DNA from: Aculops lycopersici
Lineage: Eukaryota > Arthropoda > Arachnida > Trombidiformes > Eriophyidae
Length of the DNA stretch: 64,000 bases
Assembly (NCBI GenBank): GCA_015350385.1
Contig: WNKI01000002.1
Span: 5,899,890 to 5,963,889 of the forward strand
Direction: 5' to 3'
Position 1 is the first letter of the stretch; each line of letters starts with the position of its first letter. The translations under genes were made by a program, and so were the position numbers. Of this stretch, positions 35,901-44,268 are shown one piece after another. The notes under the pieces are model-generated. The model did not search any database. It worked only from the letters and a program-made list of their open reading frames with translations, and had not been told where the DNA came from.

Positions 35901-38900
35901 CGCAACAAGTTGCCAGTGGCAATTTGTTGTTCGCGGCGCCGACTTGGATTGTTTTTCGCCTTCGCTCCTCCGCCACCCTGACTGCTGTTGGCGCTGCAAC
36001 GGAACTGCTGGTTACGATTGTAGACGCCACTATTTCTATGAGCATTTATATTTATATTACCACTACCACTAGTACCATTAGCAGTTGCTCCAGCACCATT
36101 CAAGTTCATCATTAAATCCAGCGATGATTGATGGTGGCGGAGATTTTGGCGCAACAAGTCGCTGTAGCGCTTCCTATTGCTGTCGCCCACCTTCTTGCCT
36201 AACACAAGACTCGGCCACTCGCTTCCACCTGTTGCCGTCGCTCCGGGAGCGCTCCCATTGGCGCCAGCACAGAATGCATCCGAGTCGGTGGTTGTTGTTG
36301 CGCATAATAACTGTGCCTTCGTCGTCGAGTGTCTTGGTGATTTGAGGTTCATCATATCGAACATGCAACAGTCGGCACCATTTTCAAAATGTTCCTCCCC
36401 AAACGCAAACTCAGTTGTGTCATAACGACCCTCTCCTGTGGAGTTTAACATTGAAACGGGCGCTGAGTTTGCGGCGAATGCAAGCAACCTGTTGCGCCCG
36501 AGCCGCTGAATAGCTATGGACATGAGCAAGATTAGCACCATCAAACTTGAATAGAGAATTAAAGCACCAACTCTAGCCAAAGGCGCGTAGTTATCCGATG
36601 CTAATGTGCAGGTAAAGTGACTAGTTTGCAGTTTAGTATTTAGTAGGAGGTGTAGAAAGTTAGATAGTTCATATTGATCAATCAGATGGCGCAAATGGGA
36701 TTGCTGACGACTGGACCAGCTACTGGTGACTGCTTGATAACTCGGCCTACTATTTCCATTCGCCGTATCAGCTTCGGCGGCACCAGTCAGTGGCGAGCTA
36801 GTTGTAGTTGTGGCTGGTGCATCACTTCCGCTTGTATATTTAGTTGTGGCTTCGGTTGTGCTGATAGCTTCACCGGCGCGATCGAATATCGAAATACTCC
36901 AATCGCCACTGTTGGCGGCCACTATTCTAGTGCCGGCAGTCGTTTTGTTGCTACTCTTTGGCGAACCCTCCGTTAGATGCGCAGCGTCGAAGGGCTGCAC
37001 TAGTAGCGAGTTGCTAACGGCACCACTGCCACCACCGACGCCAGTGCCGTTACCTGAGGGCAATAGCCGCAGGTAAAGTAGGGCCAGCGCTCCAATTGAA
37101 CTCAGTAAAATCAATAGAATCAATCGCAGGGCAATTGGCTCGCGTGAACCAAGAGCTACTTGTCGATTCAACTGGCCCAATTGACCCACTTGTTGCTCGC
37201 GGTCAGTGATTGAGTTAATCTTGTTATCGATTTGATTATGCTTCCGATGATGATGATGATGATGTTGTTGCTGCTGCTGCTGCTGATTATGTTCATGTTG
37301 ATTACTCGACGCAAAGCCAGCCTCTGAGACTAGCTGTTGCCTGAATTGCCGCTGCTGACGCTGTTGCTTCTGACGATGATATAGTCGGCGCTCCTGCTCG
37401 CCAACTATACCGTCGCTTCCAGAGTCAACACCGCGCTCCTCCTCATCCTCCTCCTCTTTCACTATAAGTCGACAAATGGTTGCGCTCGATTCATCGGCCA
37501 TCACCTGCTTTGACTTTTGATGATGCCGATGAACCAATCGGTTGGTCACCAATGATGGCGTTGCAGCTATTGTAGTTATCTCTTCATTGATGAGCTCAGT
37601 GGCATTTTGTCTTGACAGCTTGGTGCCGCTGCTGTTGCTACCTTCTTGCCGCTGCCTTTGTATTTGAAGTTTCTGTTTTCGGTGCAGCTTGCAGACATTT
37701 ACATCAATCGTCGATTCGTTGTTGTTGTCCGTCGATGAGGGTCGATATTTGATATGATTTCCATCGGCTTTTGATGCTGCGATTGCTTCATCTTCGAGAC
37801 GACTTTGATGAAAGCCACTAAAGCTACCACTCACACTTTCATAGTTTACTTGTATTGGCTTCAGAGAGAACAACTTAATCAATTTGGACAAACTGAAAGT
37901 AGTTAGTGTAAATAATTTCAACAATTTGCTTGTCAAAAGAATGAATATGACTAAATTACAGCAAAATAAATTACGCGTCCTTATTATGTTCAATATGGCA
38001 ATTAGAAAGGCAATTAAGCAGGCAATTATCTCTTGATAAGTTAGTGTTAATAGGTAGACATTCATATGGTCAATCAGCGAGCGCATTGAGTTGATTGAGC
38101 GCCACTCGTCCAATATTAAGCTAGTATCACTTTGGCCACCACTTCCCGTAGGACTCGGCAACAAGTCTATTTCAGTTTTGCCCAAATCTCGCCTCTGCCT
38201 CTCCCTAATCTCGGCACTCGACGGCGATGCTGCCGACGAGGTTGAGCTCGAGGTGGACGAGTCGCTGGTCGACGAGGAATCCAGCAAGTAATGTTTGGTT
38301 GTGCTTTGTAATCTGGTTGGTGTTGTTGGTTTGCTGGACTTTATGGCCGCCGCCGCTGCTGCTGGGTATGATGTCATTGGTGATGCTAGTGTGCCCAGTG
38401 AGGTTGTACGAGTGCATCTCACCGCACCTGTTGGATCATTTGTCAATGGAATGCATCTGTTAAATATTCTACTTTTGTTTCCGTTGCTATTGTGGTGACG
38501 GCTGTTGTTGACAAGTAAGAGTCGCGCTTGCCTCAGGCGACGACCCAATAAAACGAGCAACCAAACTAAGAGTACCGTTATGATTGGCGCCACGAACGAT
38601 ATTGATATCCACGAGAAGGTTAGTGCTCGCGAGGGCAAGAGAGTGGGGCCACCATGGTGCCCAAGTAACAAGTCACTATTCATTTGTTGCTGAGTATAAC
38701 CCCCATCGTTTTGCAACCGAACACTCGATGCCAATCTAGTTCTATTGCTACTGCCCACGTCTGCACCATGGCCTATGATACTCCGTTTAACTAATTGCCC
38801 AGCATCATCGTCAGACGACCAGTGGCTAGCTTCAAATGAGCTGACACCAAAGGCCCCTTGAGTCCGAGGATCGGGCGGCATTGCTAGAGGAGTGGCCGAA

Positions 38901-38929
38901 TCAATGGCCGTTTGAAGCAACAGGTCCAT
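8962..38929 (-). CDS. Very large multi-pass membrane protein, Tincar-like (tentative), two coding exons
   Basis: Exon 1 is 34922-38929 (ATG at 38929, 1336 codons) and ends TTG|GTAAGT. Exon 2 is 8962-12561, beginning after CACCTAAATAG. Both junctions are in phase 0, so joining gives an open frame of about 2535 residues across a 22,360-base intron. Hydrophobic segments lie near residues 103-129, 291-316, 320-345, 600-622 and 785-810. Another is built across the exon junction (LLLFGQLLDHAPIL joined to LLLTLDHLL), and one more follows shortly in exon 2 (VWLTLLEALALPILL). The rest is Ser/Asn/Gln/His-rich; the last 1100 residues are low complexity without domains. Drosophila Tincar is an eight-pass protein of about 1500 residues with a similar pattern; the name is a topology-based guess. 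Extra small exons inside the intron cannot be excluded. Confidence 0.65.
15313..15345. repeat. CAT/CAC trinucleotide microsatellite
   Basis: The sequence is an imperfect tandem run of CATCAC units passing into CATCGT units. It lies within the large intron. Its apparent poly-His or poly-Ile frames are artefacts of the repeat. Confidence 0.85.
16478..16512. repeat. GGT trinucleotide microsatellite
   Basis: About ten GGT units with one interruption lie in the large intron, just upstream of the nested transporter duplication. No function is suggested. Confidence 0.85.
16959..17086 (+). other. Possible 5' coding exon of MFS copy 1
   Basis: From the ATG at 16959 the frame runs 42 codons plus two bases (begins METSLNPSKQ, ends LNLKLE) and meets CA|GTAAGTTT, a strong donor. 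In unit 2 the same segment has a 7-base deletion that shifts the frame to a stop. Joining this exon to the downstream transporter frame at the obvious AG sites gives early stops. It may be a real exon with an unidentified partner, an alternative isoform, or chance. Confidence 0.25.
18038..18044 (+). promoter_or_regulatory. Possible TATA box of MFS copy 1
   Basis: TATAAAT stands about 45 bases before an arthropod-type initiator-like TCAGTT (18081-18086) and about 85 bases before the first ATG (18126). The spacing is longer than the usual 30 bases. In copy 2 the TCAGTT and flanks are kept, but the TATA sequence is not, which could mean the two copies are expressed differently. Confidence 0.3.
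18168..18374 (+). repeat. 104-base tandem repeat at the 5' end of MFS copy 1
   Basis: Two adjacent, nearly identical units start at 18168 and 18272 (both begin TTAGATACAAAAAAT). Unit 1 lacks one A relative to unit 2, so the ATG-led frame from 18126 stops at once in unit 1, while the transporter frame runs open through unit 2. MFS copy 2 has a single unit with a different 8-base deletion at the same place. Confidence 0.85.
18185..20089 (+). CDS. MFS transporter copy 1, SLC49 (FLVCR/DIRC2)-like, start unresolved
   Basis: The frame is open from 18185 to the stop at 20089 but has no ATG before the first membrane helix. It encodes a Ser/Thr-rich cytosolic leader, then SPRRWAILFGICTYGFLNGI (TM1) and about eleven further hydrophobic segments. 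Family signals are FLDKYGLK after TM2 and ENWFSSKERSLAW followed by a Gly/Ala-rich helix, as in SLC49 members (haem, choline or vitamin carriers in vertebrates). The substrate here is unknown. A GTAAGT at 18566 and an AG at 18616 could bound a 51-base intron, which keeps the frame. The ATG at 18126 is one base out of frame. ATAATAAA overlaps the stop. The gene lies inside an intron of the opposite-strand gene. Confidence 0.7.
   Translation, partial: KIDTSDTNTDIAPPQRLANCDIRTNDNDVLDTKNRKIDTSDTNTDIAPPQRLANCDIRTNDNDVAIRSRSRKEDVEISGSTATNENTSTDLERYDSDNHGDIIAFKLSPRRWAILFGICTYGFLNGIVSFLLLISIAPMNPKYKSHNNLPIESNLNPFMPSAIQHINETFARNKIQANETNPIQSTIVSLLEIKLEQYIYLSQIFLYIVPLNALPSAWFLDKYGLKVVAYTSIFLVAIRNVSRALLFWPTLAYWHELRFTYWFISGLSQLQVVVMYYALPLKISENWFSSKERSLAWSAMMMAPVLGGAIAALIIPHYILNLQTIKPLAYLNIICLFLTAVVILSCITKSKPKHPPSARRAKARRVDGKSMGSNLKSLFSEKDIMIQMIVLTVTESMTMTIGMVIPDILASAGLSQVFTGEFLASSQIAGVIFFLGGSLKISCFTGDKNQSQQNGTPTTTRTMGTKSTPRKSARTCKIYLGIIAISSILYITILSLKHVSKHQWWLAITGTVLQTSIRSWSAPIYTNMVAQLIAGSISEASYMAIDQVMFCLLSSFFSFVFMLLRQVKTRDGDIHYQEADYSYSLLFSAVVIVTATIIYISCFRAKSKTLDEDEFELDENEEHGSNSAPVIRVT
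20090..21838. other. 3' flank of MFS copy 1 within the duplication
   Basis: No gene is seen. The first 150 bases and the block from about 21100 to 21838 match copy 2 closely. The middle (about 20260-20900) is mostly missing from copy 2. A 9-bp-stem hairpin (AAAGAGGCG, loop CTTT) lies near 21505-21526, and an ACACA-type microsatellite lies near 21652-21675. Confidence 0.4.
21879..25896 (+). repeat. Tandem duplication unit 2 containing the second MFS gene
   Basis: This is a direct repeat of 16951-21838, shortened to about 4.0 kb by deletions in the upstream and 3' flanking parts. Its right edge at GCCACTTGTTACTAC leads into sequence unlike unit 1. High identity over non-coding flanks, including the hairpin and ACACA tract, points to a fairly recent duplication or continuing gene conversion. 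Confidence 0.85.
22945..24763 (+). CDS. MFS transporter copy 2, SLC49-like, start and first intron unresolved
   Basis: The leader and TM1 frame is open from 22945. The main body frame runs from 23273 to the stop at 24763. The two frames disagree because copy 2 carries 13 extra bases at 23242-23255 relative to copy 1. If GTAAGT at 23227 and the AG at 23289-23290 bound a 64-base intron, the exons join in frame exactly as in copy 1, and both second exons are 1473 bases long. By eye the bodies differ at about 23 of 490 residues, 11 of them in a roughly 50-residue stretch. The ATG at 22899 is out of frame with the body. Without that intron this would be a pseudogene lacking TM1. The TATA sequence of copy 1 is absent. 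Confidence 0.6.
27283..27320. repeat. Inverted repeat, 13-bp perfect stem
   Basis: AACACGAGATCAG (27283-27295) pairs perfectly with 27308-27320 around a 12-base loop. It is too short for a canonical animal miRNA precursor. No function is assigned. Confidence 0.7.
30341..30369. repeat. GAT trinucleotide microsatellite
   Basis: An uninterrupted run of about eight ATG/GAT units is followed by one imperfect unit, within the large intron. Confidence 0.85.
31013..31041. repeat. GAC trinucleotide microsatellite
   Basis: About nine to ten perfect GAC units lie in the large intron, followed by related GTC units on the other strand sense. No function is suggested. Confidence 0.85.
31289..31344. repeat. 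Perfect 26-bp palindrome with 4-base loop
   Basis: Bases 31289-31314 are the exact reverse complement of 31319-31344, separated by ACTG. Imperfect pairing extends several bases outward. Either strand would fold into a long, nearly perfect hairpin of about 30-36 bp. It lies in the large intron. It is too perfect to be an old random match. It could be a young foldback element, a palindrome made by replication error, or a small-RNA precursor. Confidence 0.85.
34353..34354 (-). promoter_or_regulatory. Possible recursive (ratchet) splice site
   Basis: On the minus strand a pyrimidine-rich tract (about 34385-34360) leads to CCATTCCAG directly followed by GTAAGC. This acceptor-donor juxtaposition is the form of zero-length recursive splice sites known from long Drosophila introns. 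It sits about 570 bases into the 22-kb intron of the Tincar-like gene, on the correct strand. It could also be the end of an unrecognised small exon. Confidence 0.3.
34541..34565. repeat. GTT trinucleotide microsatellite
   Basis: A run of about eight GTT units lies about 350 bases inside the donor of the large intron. Confidence 0.85.
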
Positions 38930-39493
38930 TGCAAGTGACAGGCATTTTTTGTATTTCTTTCAACTATAAATCTTATCTTGATGTTTCGATCACATTTGTG
39001 TTACTGGCTTAGTTTCGCTTGCTTCATACGATCTTCCTGTAAACATAATCTTGATTCAAATTTGTATTGATATATTTGACTCTTTGGCTCTTGACTTCTA
39101 TTGGAGAAAAAACTCAGTGCGTGTCAGAGCTTCATGCAACACGAGCTCAGTTCCGTTAATTTGCAGGCTTGCGTGATAGGAAATTAAACAAACTGTCTCA
39201 TTAGCTGTAGATGCTGCACGTTCAGCGACCAAAAGACTTTTAACTTAGCAAAGAAGAGAAACAGCGGTAGCTCTACAAACATAATGCAACTCGCCTGTTT
39301 GGCTAGGCGGAGCCGGGTAGGGTGTGCCTGGCTTGTGCGCAGGTGCTAGCTTGCTAACGGTCCATACACGCAAAGGACCATGCGCACAGTCCTTCGATAC
39401 ATGTCAGGCATGCCACCTGTTGAATTGAATTCAAACAAATCATTTGTATTGATGAAAAATTATAGACAGTTAAGAAGAAAGTAAAGCGCGCAT
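38930..39493. other. Spacer between the Tincar-like gene and CECR2
   Basis: This stretch is both the 5' flank of the Tincar-like gene and the 3' flank of CECR2, which are both on the minus strand. It holds a structured GC-richer patch at about 39300-39420. There an 8-bp stem TGTGCGCA (39334-39341 with 39381-39388) encloses a 5-bp stem (39359-39363 with 39375-39379). It does not fit a tRNA model. Nothing else is recognised. Confidence 0.4.
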
Positions 39494-42400
39494 TTATTCT
39501 TTACAGATGGTTGAGTTTGTATCAGTGGTTGGTGGTACTGCATCTGCTGGGCTTACTGCTGTTGTCGTCGTTTCCGGCAAAGGCGACTCGGCGGAACAAA
39601 CAAACATCTCCGCATCTGGACACGAAATGTCATAGGATTCGATGATGACTTCCTCACATATCGGACTTGGTGGCCTCATGCCAAATTGGAGGTTATTCTT
39701 GGTCGCAATCATTGAGTCCTGCATCACCACATCCTCCTCATTCTTTATAGAATTGTTCATTATCAATGTTTGTCCTTGTATATCAAGTTCTACATCTTCA
39801 AACTCCATCTTAGTTTGGGGTATAGCTTCATCTGGATTAGGTTGAGCATCTATTAATGGTTTGTTAGGGGGTGACTGGGGCTGAACCTCAACTATGGGCT
39901 CGACTTCCGGGGGAGCAGGTGGGGCCGGGGGGTACATGAAGGTTTCGTATTCGTCCATGGTGAGGTCACGTGATAAATAAAGCCTTACATTTTTCCTGAA
40001 TGATTTCCATAGCTTGTAAACCATCTTAGTATAAACATTCTTGGGTCCATTGAATTTCTCGCAATTATTTACCAGGAGCTGAAAGTCTTTTTCAAGCTCA
40101 AGTAAACTTTTGTACTGTCGAAATTCAATCTTGGTTCGAATTGTCTTCAAGTCCATTGGTTGCTGAATGAGATCATAATATCCGGGAACCGTCTCGGGGA
40201 CTGCCTCCACAAATGGCCAAGAGTGCTTACTTGTCCTTACTGTATCGATAACCAACTCAATGGCTTCATAAAATTCTGATAACTTATCTGGTCTAATAAT
40301 ACCCTCAAACTCGTCGGAATCTCCGAGAAGATCATCATCATGAATTGGAGGTGGATGGTATACTTCAGATTGCTTATGGTGGTTGTTGCTGTTATGGTTA
40401 GTTCGGTGTTGTCGCAGGCTATACCTGCCATTGCTTTCAGTCGTCTCTAGACCATCCTCGCTACAAACTGATGTAGGTCCGGCGCTACTTGGTGCCGTTG
40501 AGGCGCATACACCATTCGTGGTTGCGTCACCACCATTTTCGTTTAACATCATAGCCTTAGCTTCACTCTGTTGCAGAGCCAGAAGTCTTTTCTTTTCTTT
40601 CATCTCCCTTTCCAACTCTTGTCTCAACTTCTGCTCAGCCTCAGCCTTTCTGCGTCTTAATTCGGCCTCTTGAATCTTGGCCTTCCGTTCATCTTCCTCC
40701 TCTTGAGCGCGCTTCGATATAATTCTAGATGATGTTCGTCTAGAAGCATATGTTAATGATAATAGCAGTTCCTTCTCCTTCCGACGTATCTCGGCGGCTC
40801 GCTTTGCGTAGATGGACCTAATTCTGGGCATAATCTCCTCATTGACATAATTAGATAAGTATTTTTCGTTGATAGATTTAGTTTTTTCATACTTGACGGC
40901 GAATTCTTCCCACTCTTCGAGTGACTCGCATGCGATCGACCAAGCTTCTAACCTATCTTCGCGGGATATTGCAAGGCGCTCGAGTTCGGCTTTGCACTCC
41001 TCCTCTGGAGATCTTTTGGGTACTTCAGGCATGATGGCCTTGCCTCTAGTATTCTTCTTCTGGGGTTGTTTATGTTGCTGTTGGTCACAGTTTGACTCTG
41101 TCTCTGTGGTATCACCATCACCATCATCTGCATTTGCAATAGTTGTTGCTGCTTTAGAAAACCTACTACTTCTACCGGACTTTTGTGCACTTTTCTGTTG
41201 CTGTTGTTGCTTTTGTTTCTCTTGTTCGGCTTGCTTGCTCTGCTGTTGTAGTCTACAACTTCGCATTGATGTTGATCTTGTTGGGGTTGGAGTGGGTGTT
41301 GGGGTACTCGAGGATTGATTACTATTGTCATTATGGTTGTGATTTGCGCTTGAGGTATTGTTGGTGGGGGCTGCAGTATTCGCGTTGCTGGCTGCACTGG
41401 AACGGCGCTCGCGAAGGCCTGTTCGAGGTGGTAGGATGGGTACATTTGACTTTCGCTTTTTTGCAATAGGTGGTTGTGCTTTCTGCTTAGCTTGTCTCTC
41501 CCTCTCAAGTTCCTCTTGTTGTTTTCTCTTGGCCGCCTGTCGAGCCTCTTTAGCCTCAGCTGCTAATCGCTCGAGTTCCGCCTTACGCTTCTCTTCTTGC
41601 TCTTTGAGAATCTTATTCTTTTCAATTTCTATTAATTGATGTTCTAATTCTTTGATCCGTCTCTTTCTCATTGTTAAATCTTCAGACAGTTCTTTCTTTT
41701 CTTTGAATATCCTAGTTCCATTGAAATACCAATACTCGTAACCTTGAGAATCTTTCCCAATGCTTTCTAATCTCAGATCGTCGTAGGAGTAATCCTTCAG
41801 GGCATCTGAGGAATCCTCGCACCATAATCGGTAATCACATAATGCATAGAATAAATCTATTTTATCATCAAGGGGTAGATCGTTAAATTTCAATTGTTTC
41901 TCTAGCTCAACTCCATCTTGGGTTATTATTGATTTACGGAATGGTGATGGAAAATGTTCTAGTTCTACCCAATTGTAATCAACTAATCGCTGAAGATAGG
42001 TTTGCCAATTTGATTGAGTAATTTTAGTATTAAAATGAGGTTTCAATAGGGAAATAGCTAGCCTGACTAGTAGATGCAAATCTTTGTTCTCGTCATTCTG
42101 TGGTTGCTGCTGCTGTTGCTCTTGGTGGTCTTGTTCTCTTGCTTGCAACTGATTTGCCTGCCTGAGAGAATATCCACTATAATTAGAGTTGTTATATCTG
42201 TTCGACGATGAAATTTGAAAGTCAGGATCCTTTTCGGTGTCATCCAAAGTTGAATAGTTTAGACCACCGTTTCCATTTAAACCCCTGGTTTTCTTATATC
42301 CAGTATTGAATGGTGAATCCTCCTCCTCCTCATCATCATCATCCTCACCAACACCCTCGTCTTGTTCCTCCTTAACAACTTGATTTCCATTCTCAAGTTT

Positions 42401-42715
42401 GACAATCTTACCCGCGACTGGAGCGCCATTGTTATCTTCGGCTACAACCTGATTATCATTTGCAACTGCATCGCTATCAATAGCTTGAGGTTTTTTATCT
42501 TTATCTTGGTTACCCGCCGCCTCAGATTCCTCCGAATCAGAGTTCCCGTTATCGGAGGGCTGGAGCCATTTTGGTAATGGGGGATCAGGAATATCTACTA
42601 TAAATGCTTGCTCCAACTCCTCCGGATCAAACTGAGGCAACTTAAATGGTTTGCCAAAATAGGTGCAAAAATGATGGATTCCGGCCACTTGCCAATATGA
42701 TCTGACCTCCTCCAT
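39494..42715 (-). CDS. CECR2: CECR2-like bromodomain chromatin-remodelling subunit
   Basis: A single 1073-residue frame. The N-terminus (EVRSYWQVAGIHHFCTYFG, then LPQFDPEELEQA) matches the start of CECR2. An acidic and Asn/Gln-rich insert (about 55-210) precedes the conserved block at about 212-340 containing LCDYRLWCED and the GYEYWYFNGTRIF motif. A long charged coiled coil follows (about 345-430), with another near 620-740. The bromodomain lies at about 806-912 with WPFVEAV, YYDLIQQPMD and NNCEKFNG; the acetyl-lysine-binding Asn is present. The tail is Pro- and acid-rich. CECR2 partners the ISWI ATPases (CERF complex) in mammals. ATG at 42715 gives the expected N-terminus. The gene is intronless and shares a divergent upstream region with mRpS24. 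Confidence 0.9.
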   Translation of the reverse strand: MEEVRSYWQVAGIHHFCTYFGKPFKLPQFDPEELEQAFIVDIPDPPLPKWLQPSDNGNSDSEESEAAGNQDKDKKPQAIDSDAVANDNQVVAEDNNGAPVAGKIVKLENGNQVVKEEQDEGVGEDDDDEEEEDSPFNTGYKKTRGLNGNGGLNYSTLDDTEKDPDFQISSSNRYNNSNYSGYSLRQANQLQAREQDHQEQQQQQPQNDENKDLHLLVRLAISLLKPHFNTKITQSNWQTYLQRLVDYNWVELEHFPSPFRKSIITQDGVELEKQLKFNDLPLDDKIDLFYALCDYRLWCEDSSDALKDYSYDDLRLESIGKDSQGYEYWYFNGTRIFKEKKELSEDLTMRKRRIKELEHQLIEIEKNKILKEQEEKRKAELERLAAEAKEARQAAKRKQQEELERERQAKQKAQPPIAKKRKSNVPILPPRTGLRERRSSAASNANTAAPTNNTSSANHNHNDNSNQSSSTPTPTPTPTRSTSMRSCRLQQQSKQAEQEKQKQQQQQKSAQKSGRSSRFSKAATTIANADDGDGDTTETESNCDQQQHKQPQKKNTRGKAIMPEVPKRSPEEECKAELERLAISREDRLEAWSIACESLEEWEEFAVKYEKTKSINEKYLSNYVNEEIMPRIRSIYAKRAAEIRRKEKELLLSLTYASRRTSSRIISKRAQEEEDERKAKIQEAELRRRKAEAEQKLRQELEREMKEKKRLLALQQSEAKAMMLNENGGDATTNGVCASTAPSSAGPTSVCSEDGLETTESNGRYSLRQHRTNHNSNNHHKQSEVYHPPPIHDDDLLGDSDEFEGIIRPDKLSEFYEAIELVIDTVRTSKHSWPFVEAVPETVPGYYDLIQQPMDLKTIRTKIEFRQYKSLLELEKDFQLLVNNCEKFNGPKNVYTKMVYKLWKSFRKNVRLYLSRDLTMDEYETFMYPPAPPAPPEVEPIVEVQPQSPPNKPLIDAQPNPDEAIPQTKMEFEDVELDIQGQTLIMNNSIKNEEDVVMQDSMIATKNNLQFGMRPPSPICEEVIIESYDISCPDAEMFVCSAESPLPETTTTAVSPADAVPPTTDTNSTICKE

Positions 42716-43598
42716 AATCTATCGGTAGATTGAGAGACTTTTGGTGGAGAGCCTCCAACTACTATTAGTGGTCTCTCTTTCTTTCTCTTGCCAAGCGCGA
42801 GTGAGGCTCTCAATCGACACTTATGAATCCACCAACAACTAAGCGTTATAATATGCTCGTGATGGTATTTGTCGTTTTGTTGGTGTTGAAATAAGTGTAA
42901 ATGTGCGAATGATAACAGTAATAATATTTATGTTTTGTTTCATTCGCGAGTTGAACTGGGAGACTGGCAGAACTGCGAGCTAAGAAGTTCAGTCCAGGAT
43001 CGCGAACTGGATTTGGAACTCCATCCCTATTTGCGAACGCAAAGCAGCACGCAAATCCAATGTTAAATCTTATGCTTCGTTCTAGCCTACGCCGCCACAT
43101 ACATTTCCATTGCGAGGCCGGGGCGCTGCTGCAAGTTGCAATGCAAACTGCCGCTGCTGCTCTTGCAGCGCGTTGGCAGCTCGAGATGCAAGCGAGCACT
43201 CGTGCGTCGAGCAAAATCCTTGTGCTTTTCCCCTCTTCTTTTCAAGTTAAGTTTAGGGGAAAATTTTTCTCAAAGGGGGTCGCAGTCCACGGGCATCTGG
43301 GACAAAAAACTTCAGGACTCTCAGTGCGCAGTGGCAATGGGAGCAGAAGAAAAGATTGGATTGTGAGCGGGAAAAATCAAAAACACGTGCGAAGCTATGG
43401 AACAAGATATGTGCCTACATAAATGTAATCTTTCTTTGTTTACATTTTCCCAGAACTCAATTAGCCAAACGAATAGCCGTCAGCTTAGGTTTTGATATTA
43501 TTTGACCATGCTGCGAGGCATCAGATAGATTTACTTGTACTCATAACAATCAAGGTGGACAAAGGACTACAGAGAGTTGAAATTTTCCTTCATGCGAG
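42716..43598. other. Divergent intergenic region between CECR2 and mRpS24
   Basis: This 883-base region must contain both promoters. A GC-richer core lies around 43060-43240 with overlapping low-complexity frames on both strands and no domain. I see no RNA gene. Confidence 0.45.
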
Positions 43599-44102
43599 AT
43601 GCTGTCGACGATGGCGAGCTTAAGACATTTGACCACACCAATCAACTTACTCACAATTCAGAGGTCATTTTTGCACCTGTCTTGTTGTATGCAACAAAAG
43701 TGTGCTGGTCGTTACAAGGCTTCAATCAACAGGGATTTTCCGTTAACTTATGAGCAAGCTAACAAGCCAGATATGATTGGAGTTCGCAAGTCGTGGAACT
43801 CTTTGAACACAAGCACACACTCAGGAGCAACTAGGAAACCAGAAACAGCAATTGAAGATATACTAATCAGAAAGTTTATTCATGGTACTTGGCCGAGGAT
43901 GCTTGCCTCAGAAGTGATTATCAAGAGGAGAGCCAATAGTATATCAGTGAGCTTCATGGCTACGCGAATGTTGAACCCACAGAAGATGTACTTTCTAATA
44001 GGTTACACTGAGGAGATTTTGAGTCTTTTGTTGAAATGCATCGTCAAAGTTGAGTTGCAGACCGTTGAAAGCCATACGGACATGGTCTACAAGTACATCT
44101 AG
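43599..44102 (+). CDS. mRpS24: Mitochondrial small ribosomal subunit protein mS24/uS3m (MRPS24)
   Basis: The 167-residue protein matches the MRPS24 family end to end (human length 167). It has a basic, hydroxylated N-terminus consistent with a mitochondrial targeting sequence, then FPLTYEQANKPDMIGVRKSW, AIEDILIRKFIHGTWP, VIIKRRANSI, YFLIGYTEEILS and the terminal VYKYI. It is part of the mitoribosomal small subunit, near the mRNA entrance. There is no intron. A second ATG four codons in could also serve as start. AATAAA follows about 30 bases after the stop. It converges on SNU13 with 166 bases between the genes. Confidence 0.95.
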   Translation: MLSTMASLRHLTTPINLLTIQRSFLHLSCCMQQKCAGRYKASINRDFPLTYEQANKPDMIGVRKSWNSLNTSTHSGATRKPETAIEDILIRKFIHGTWPRMLASEVIIKRRANSISVSFMATRMLNPQKMYFLIGYTEEILSLLLKCIVKVELQTVESHTDMVYKYI

Positions 44103-44268
44103 TCAAAGATCTAACCCAGTCGTGTCATGATAATAAATGAATCAATTAGGTTGTGTAAAGCAAAAGAGCATGAAGTATTGAGAGATATTCAGTATTCATA
44201 CAACTTTGTTTAATTAATTTACAAGATTATTCGCATTACGAACAGTTTGGTCCAGCTTAGACGTCTGT

